From: Symsagittifera roscoffensis
Taxonomy: Eukaryota > Xenacoelomorpha > Acoela > Convolutidae
DNA: 64,000 nucleotides
Assembly (NCBI RefSeq): GCF_963678635.1
Contig: NC_087069.1
Location: forward strand, 47,012,276 to 47,076,275
Direction: 5' to 3'
Shown: positions 60,396-64,000 of the stretch, in pieces
How positions within the stretch are numbered: the first letter of the stretch is position 1
Layout: each line of letters starts with the position of its first letter
Notes under the pieces: generated by a model
Seen by the model: only the letters and a program-made list of their open reading frames with translations
Told to the model about the DNA's origin: nothing
Database searches by the model: none
Position numbers and translations under genes: made by a program

Positions 60396-61498
60396 CCGAT
60401 TGGGACTGATACCTTCCACAGTTGATGGGAGCCTATAATCGCACGCAAAACTCCACCACCGGAGATAGTCCACAAATGATGCTAACTGGACACGAGAAGT
60501 CATCGCCCTTGACCTTTTTCGACACAGAGTATGAGGGAGAGAAAACGTCTCTACAGGTCTACGTGAGGTATGTGATTAGACGTCAGCAAGATTTGAACGA
60601 CTTGTGTAGACGAAATACTAAGCAAGCACAGGCAAGGCAGAGGAAAAGACCCGATTAGAAAGCAGCTGGTGTGAAAGCTTACTAGGTAAGAGATTACGTA
60701 TGGGTATTTCAGAACGTTGTACCACCGAAAGGAACGAAGAAGCTCCTAAAAAAGTGGAGGGGACGCTTCATGATTACGAAAGTGCACCAGGAGGGACGCT
60801 TTTATAGACTGAGTACTGGCCGAGCCGCCCGCTACGAGAACATTAAGCCACACAATCCATCGACAGAAGATTGGTGTATACCCGCAGACATGGAAGAATG
60901 GGATTATCTAATGATGGATACTGCTTGTGAGGTCAACGAAAAGGGCATCAGGAAGAAGAACGATGGAAACGAAGTCGTAGAGGAAGGAACAAGTACACCA
61001 CTGAACCTGGATCCAAATGAGACGATCGAAGCAGACAATGAAACCTCACCATACGCAGAAGAAGACTGGCAGGATCCCGAACAATTGGAGGTCATCAAGA
61101 ACTTGGAACCAAATCTTCCGTTCACGATACAGACTCGACAGAACGACGGGACAAGAATCAAAAAGAAATATAACCATTAAGGTGACGACTTTGTAGTGGA
61201 CAGGATAGATCTGAAAAAGATAGTGGAAGAAGTGGTGGGTCTAGAATGATTAACAGTGTCACAAGACATCGACATAGTAGATGACAACGACCAGGAACGG
61301 ATCGAGGACCGGTCGAAACCCGAAGTAGAATTCGACGACGAGCAACAGGAGTCCTACGAACAAGATCTCCCAAATCTGCGTGTCATGGAGTGGCTGAACG
61401 AAATGACATCAGACCCCAAAGAGACCAGTGTCACGATTCAAGATGTAGATCGTGAAAGCATGAAATACAGGAAAACCGAGCGAGATGATCCTTCCTGA
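60396..61498 (+). pseudogene. Integrase C-terminal region and acidic tail
   Basis: 60422, 60770 and 61256 are the same frame, interrupted by a few stops. The first part is the integrase C-terminal (GPFMI-like WRGRFMITKVHQEGRFYRL, about 60750-60805), then an acidic, low-complexity tail (DPNETIEADNETSPYAEEDW; SQDIDIVDDNDQ). No chromodomain is evident. Confidence 0.75.
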
Positions 61499-61639
61499 GC
61501 TGCCCAGAAAAAGCAACTACTCATTCCGGCTTCCAACCTCGACTTGATATCCGGTATGCGATCGACGGGGACGTCGATGGATATATTTGTCCGGTGAGTG
61601 GGGGTAGGACTTACCAACACTGAAAATTTAATAATAAAG

Positions 61640-62208
61640 AATTAAGAATAGCAAGAGAGACAAGAGACTTAGAAGCAGAAACAGGTGAAGAACCAAAGAA
61701 ACCTGACACAGGGAGGGTAGTTGAGTCATATTTTAACTTACCAAACTAATATTCTAGTAGCATAATATTAACAGATAGTGATTTCATACTCACAAATAGA
61801 ACATGTGCGATAGCAATCACAGCAGACATGAGTTTTAGGACAGCGTTAGCGGCAAATTTTAATAGAGAATACAAAAACGTGGATTTCCTTTGGAAGCAAC
61901 GACCAGGAGTATGGGGCGTAGCAGCCTTACCTCCGGCGGCATCACAAATACCGGGAAAATACCTATGCTTCTTGGTAACGAGGGCGACAGAGAAGCAGCA
62001 CGTGGACCCAGAGAACCTAGTCTTGTCTTTGACGAGGTTGAGAGATTTCCTCTTGGAGATGGACGTGAAGGAGCTCTCGCTTCCGGTGTATGATCCGAAC
62101 AGAGGACGACTGCATCCTCGGGAACTCTACGCGCCTAAACACGTAATTTTCTCTGATACTAATATACAAGTATACTTACATAAGAATTATTACTTAAGTA
62201 TAGGCTGA
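61640..62208 (+). pseudogene. Macro-domain-like C-terminal module of the polyprotein
   Basis: After short stops a frame reads from about 61647 through a single TAA (61747) to TGA 62208. It shows the successive signatures of a small Poa1p/OARD1-like macro domain: a strand with CAIAITADM, a helix with ALAANFNREY, GVWGVAALP (the GGVAVL-like turn), KYLCFLVTR (the Y-YLVTK strand), a helix LTRLRDFLLEM, the strand ELSLPVYDP, and a final strand NIQVYL. In active hydrolases the LPVYDP position is usually followed by a GCGLD-type loop; here it reads DPNRGRL, so catalytic hydrolysis is doubtful and binding of ADP-ribose-like ligands is the likelier role. Assignment rests on pattern only. Confidence 0.6.
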
Positions 62209-62580
62209 GTTAAGGTGACATGCCAGAGGGTGTAAGACTAAAATATGTAGTTTGAGATATGTGTGTTATTTTATGTTATGTGTTATGTTATCAAGATATT
62301 GGGTCAGAAGGAGTTAGTTACCATGAACAACTGAATGAAGATCTTAGGAATAGATCCAAAGTTTGGTCGAATTTCAAAAGTTTAGAGACCGATTGATTTT
62401 AATAAATCTTAGGATCAAAAACTTTTTATCTGAATGTTTTATATAAATTTTATCGAGAAGTTAAGGTGAAACTGAAAAGTGTGATATTCGTGACCCTTTT
62501 TCTACATCCTGATTGATCGTTTAATTACTCATTTGAGTCAAATCATTAAATCAAATCGAGTAGAACCTGAAAATAGAATG
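62209..62580. other. Non-coding gap after the macro-like domain
   Basis: AT-rich compared with both sides; TTATGTTATGTGTTATGTTAT repeats near 62265. It could hold a promoter for the next ORF or a piece of LTR; nothing decides. Confidence 0.4.
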
Positions 62581-63987
62581 GATAATTTCAACTTGGATGA
62601 ATTGATGGACCTGGCAGAGGCATGTGTAGGACCGATGGTAGATGCGATCTATCGTCGGCTAATGGTTCGAGACTTCACTCTGGAGGACACAGAGGTAGTC
62701 ATGTTGCTGACCGCCCTGATAAACATCTTGGGGCATGACAACCGTGGGGACCTCCCCACGGAAGTCCTATTGATGGCAGCATACGGAAAAAGGGGAGTAC
62801 TAGACCGCCCGAACATGAGAGTGATGAGCTGGAGAAATGGGGCTCTCTAAGGGAGTGACTTGGCGAACGAGCCTGGATTGGGAAGTTTTAGAACTTACCA
62901 ACCAGGTGAGATGCCTTTGCCCTCCAAGCCCAAGCCTGGGCTGAGGAGAATGTATCAACAGATGAACAGCGAGGCTGCCTCGTCTAGTTCTCCATTGAGA
63001 ATAGCTGTGTCACCAAAGAGGACGAGAGTAGAACAAGGGTTCAAAGGAACCGAACCATGCATAATCTAGATGGGATGAAAGATCAGCTGGAAAAGACCAG
63101 AAAGGATCTGGATGAAATGACTAAGACCATGCTCAGTACGGAGGAAGATAAAGACATGTGGAAGAAATTGTTTGAAGACTGTAACAAAAAGCAGGGTGAA
63201 GAGATTGAACGCTTGAGGCGGGACTACAAAGAAAGAGTGATCGGAGCAGTTGGCGTTGACAACAGCCGTGGAAAAAGTGATACCTGCAAGGAGTGTTCCT
63301 CGTGGGCAGTCGCCGATGGATCTCTTGACGTCTCGAGAAATGAGTCAGACAACGGAAACGCGACTCCCGACAACAACACATCGAGCGACAATCCCGGACC
63401 CGAGTGATACCTTGGGTGACCCAGTCGTGGAACAAACGGTGAGGAAGCTGATAGAGAAAGCTGGACGACTAGTCGCCAACAAGAATGCGCCAGGTTCCGG
63501 GGTGACTGCACCCTGTGGAACGATCGACGATACGGGCAAAGTACGGCTCTCCCAAGACGTGATGACCAAACAGGGAGTTAGCGATACAACGCTACCAATG
63601 GGGAGGTCTAAAGTGCCAGACAGGAGCATACGAAAGATGCCGGCGAAGAAATTGTCCCGGGTGATAGACGTACAGAAGAACAATCAGTTGAAGTATAACT
63701 TTCACAGGAGTTCCGGATGCGAATCCAAGAGCTTGCTTCAACCGAGCAACCTGGAGCCCGGCATTAAACCTGCAGCAACCACCGCTGGGGACATCACATC
63801 TGATACTGGGAGACAGCTTAGTCAGAGTACTCTCAAAGTTGAGGACCTCCTGGATCACCACAGTGATGGCTTTCGGAGGCGCGACGATAGCCCAGTTATT
63901 TCGGATGGTGGAATTGATGAACCCAGGGAGAATCCCCAATGTGATGATCCTGGTTGGGACAAATATCATCTCGAGAATCTCAGATGA
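62581..63987 (+). pseudogene. Extra ORF downstream of pol: helical N-terminus, coiled coil, disordered tail (cut by window end)
   Basis: ATG 62581 opens a helical segment (LDELMDLAEACVGPM, TEVVMLLTALINIL), interrupted by TAA at 62848 and continuing in frame to 63066. A second frame (63057-63404) reads a coiled coil (DQLEKTRKDLDEMTKTM, EEIERLRRDYKERV), and a third (63250-63984) a Ser/Asp-rich tail. The composition matches the GC-richer element rather than the host, so it is probably the element's third gene or the gag start of a neighbouring copy. No envelope-type signal or membrane span is seen. Confidence 0.5.
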
Positions 63988-64000
63988 GGAAGAAGCACTA

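Larger units (their letters stand above)
52826..62208 (+). mobile_element. Third Ty3/gypsy-type element, about 9.4 kb of coding region, with C-terminal macro-like domain
   Basis: Coding order is Gag, two protease-like motifs, RT, RNase H, long acidic insert, integrase, acidic tail, macro-like domain. The region is visibly richer in G and C than the rest of the window, and its codon use differs from the AT-rich host exons. Stops and frameshifts occur every few hundred bases, often one substitution (TGG to TGA/TAG) or one base away from an open frame, so the copy is dead but not ancient. LTR limits are not defined. Confidence 0.88.

Overview
The window looks like AT-rich, repeat-laden animal (metazoan, probably invertebrate) nuclear DNA. 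The few host-type genes have GT-AG introns, and most of the sequence is transposon debris on which stop codons and frameshifts have accumulated. The species cannot be fixed from the sequence. An AIG1-type GTPase with a C-terminal cysteine cluster, short introns and many Ty3/gypsy and LINE remnants fit a non-vertebrate metazoan, but no diagnostic rRNA, tRNA or splice-leader gene is present.

Host genes. I can support three host loci. (1) Two phase-1/phase-1 exons at 3143-3310 and 15142-15306 (+) encode eight-cysteine modules of one family and probably belong to one secreted or membrane protein gene whose intron has been enlarged by insertions. (2) A two-exon gene on the minus strand (24880-23673) encodes a 94-residue single-pass membrane protein; its exons are too short for simple ORF scanning but splice perfectly in frame. 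(3) A two-exon gene at 32710-34143 (+) encodes a 403-residue AIG1/GIMAP-like GTPase with a zinc-ribbon-like tail created across the intron. A decayed, exon-like locus lies near 40.6-43.5 kb.

Mobile elements. From left to right: a 479-bp tandem duplication; a dispersed repeat with a second copy at 18.6 kb; a 152-bp hAT-type MITE with an 8-bp target duplication; a 7.3-kb Ty3/gypsy element with 225-237-bp LTRs and a 5-bp target duplication (4703-12027), whose 3' end and flank are tandemly duplicated; a decayed non-LTR retrotransposon ending in a (CAA)n tail (19.3-21.6 kb); a 464-bp Mutator-like MITE with a 10-bp target duplication; several copies of a TIR family whose ends read CCCGGGTTGA; a foldback element; a second, badly decayed gypsy (43.9-46.3 kb); and, from 52.8 kb to the window end, a third, much more GC-rich gypsy-type element.

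The most unusual object is that third element. It encodes Gag with zinc knuckles, two successive aspartic-protease-like motifs, RT, RNase H, a roughly 270-residue acidic insert, integrase, an acidic tail and then, at the polyprotein C-terminus, a domain that reads like an ADP-ribose-binding macro domain. A further helical/coiled-coil ORF set follows in the position where retroelements often carry an extra gene. All copies here are broken by stops and frameshifts, so the window shows fossils rather than an active system.
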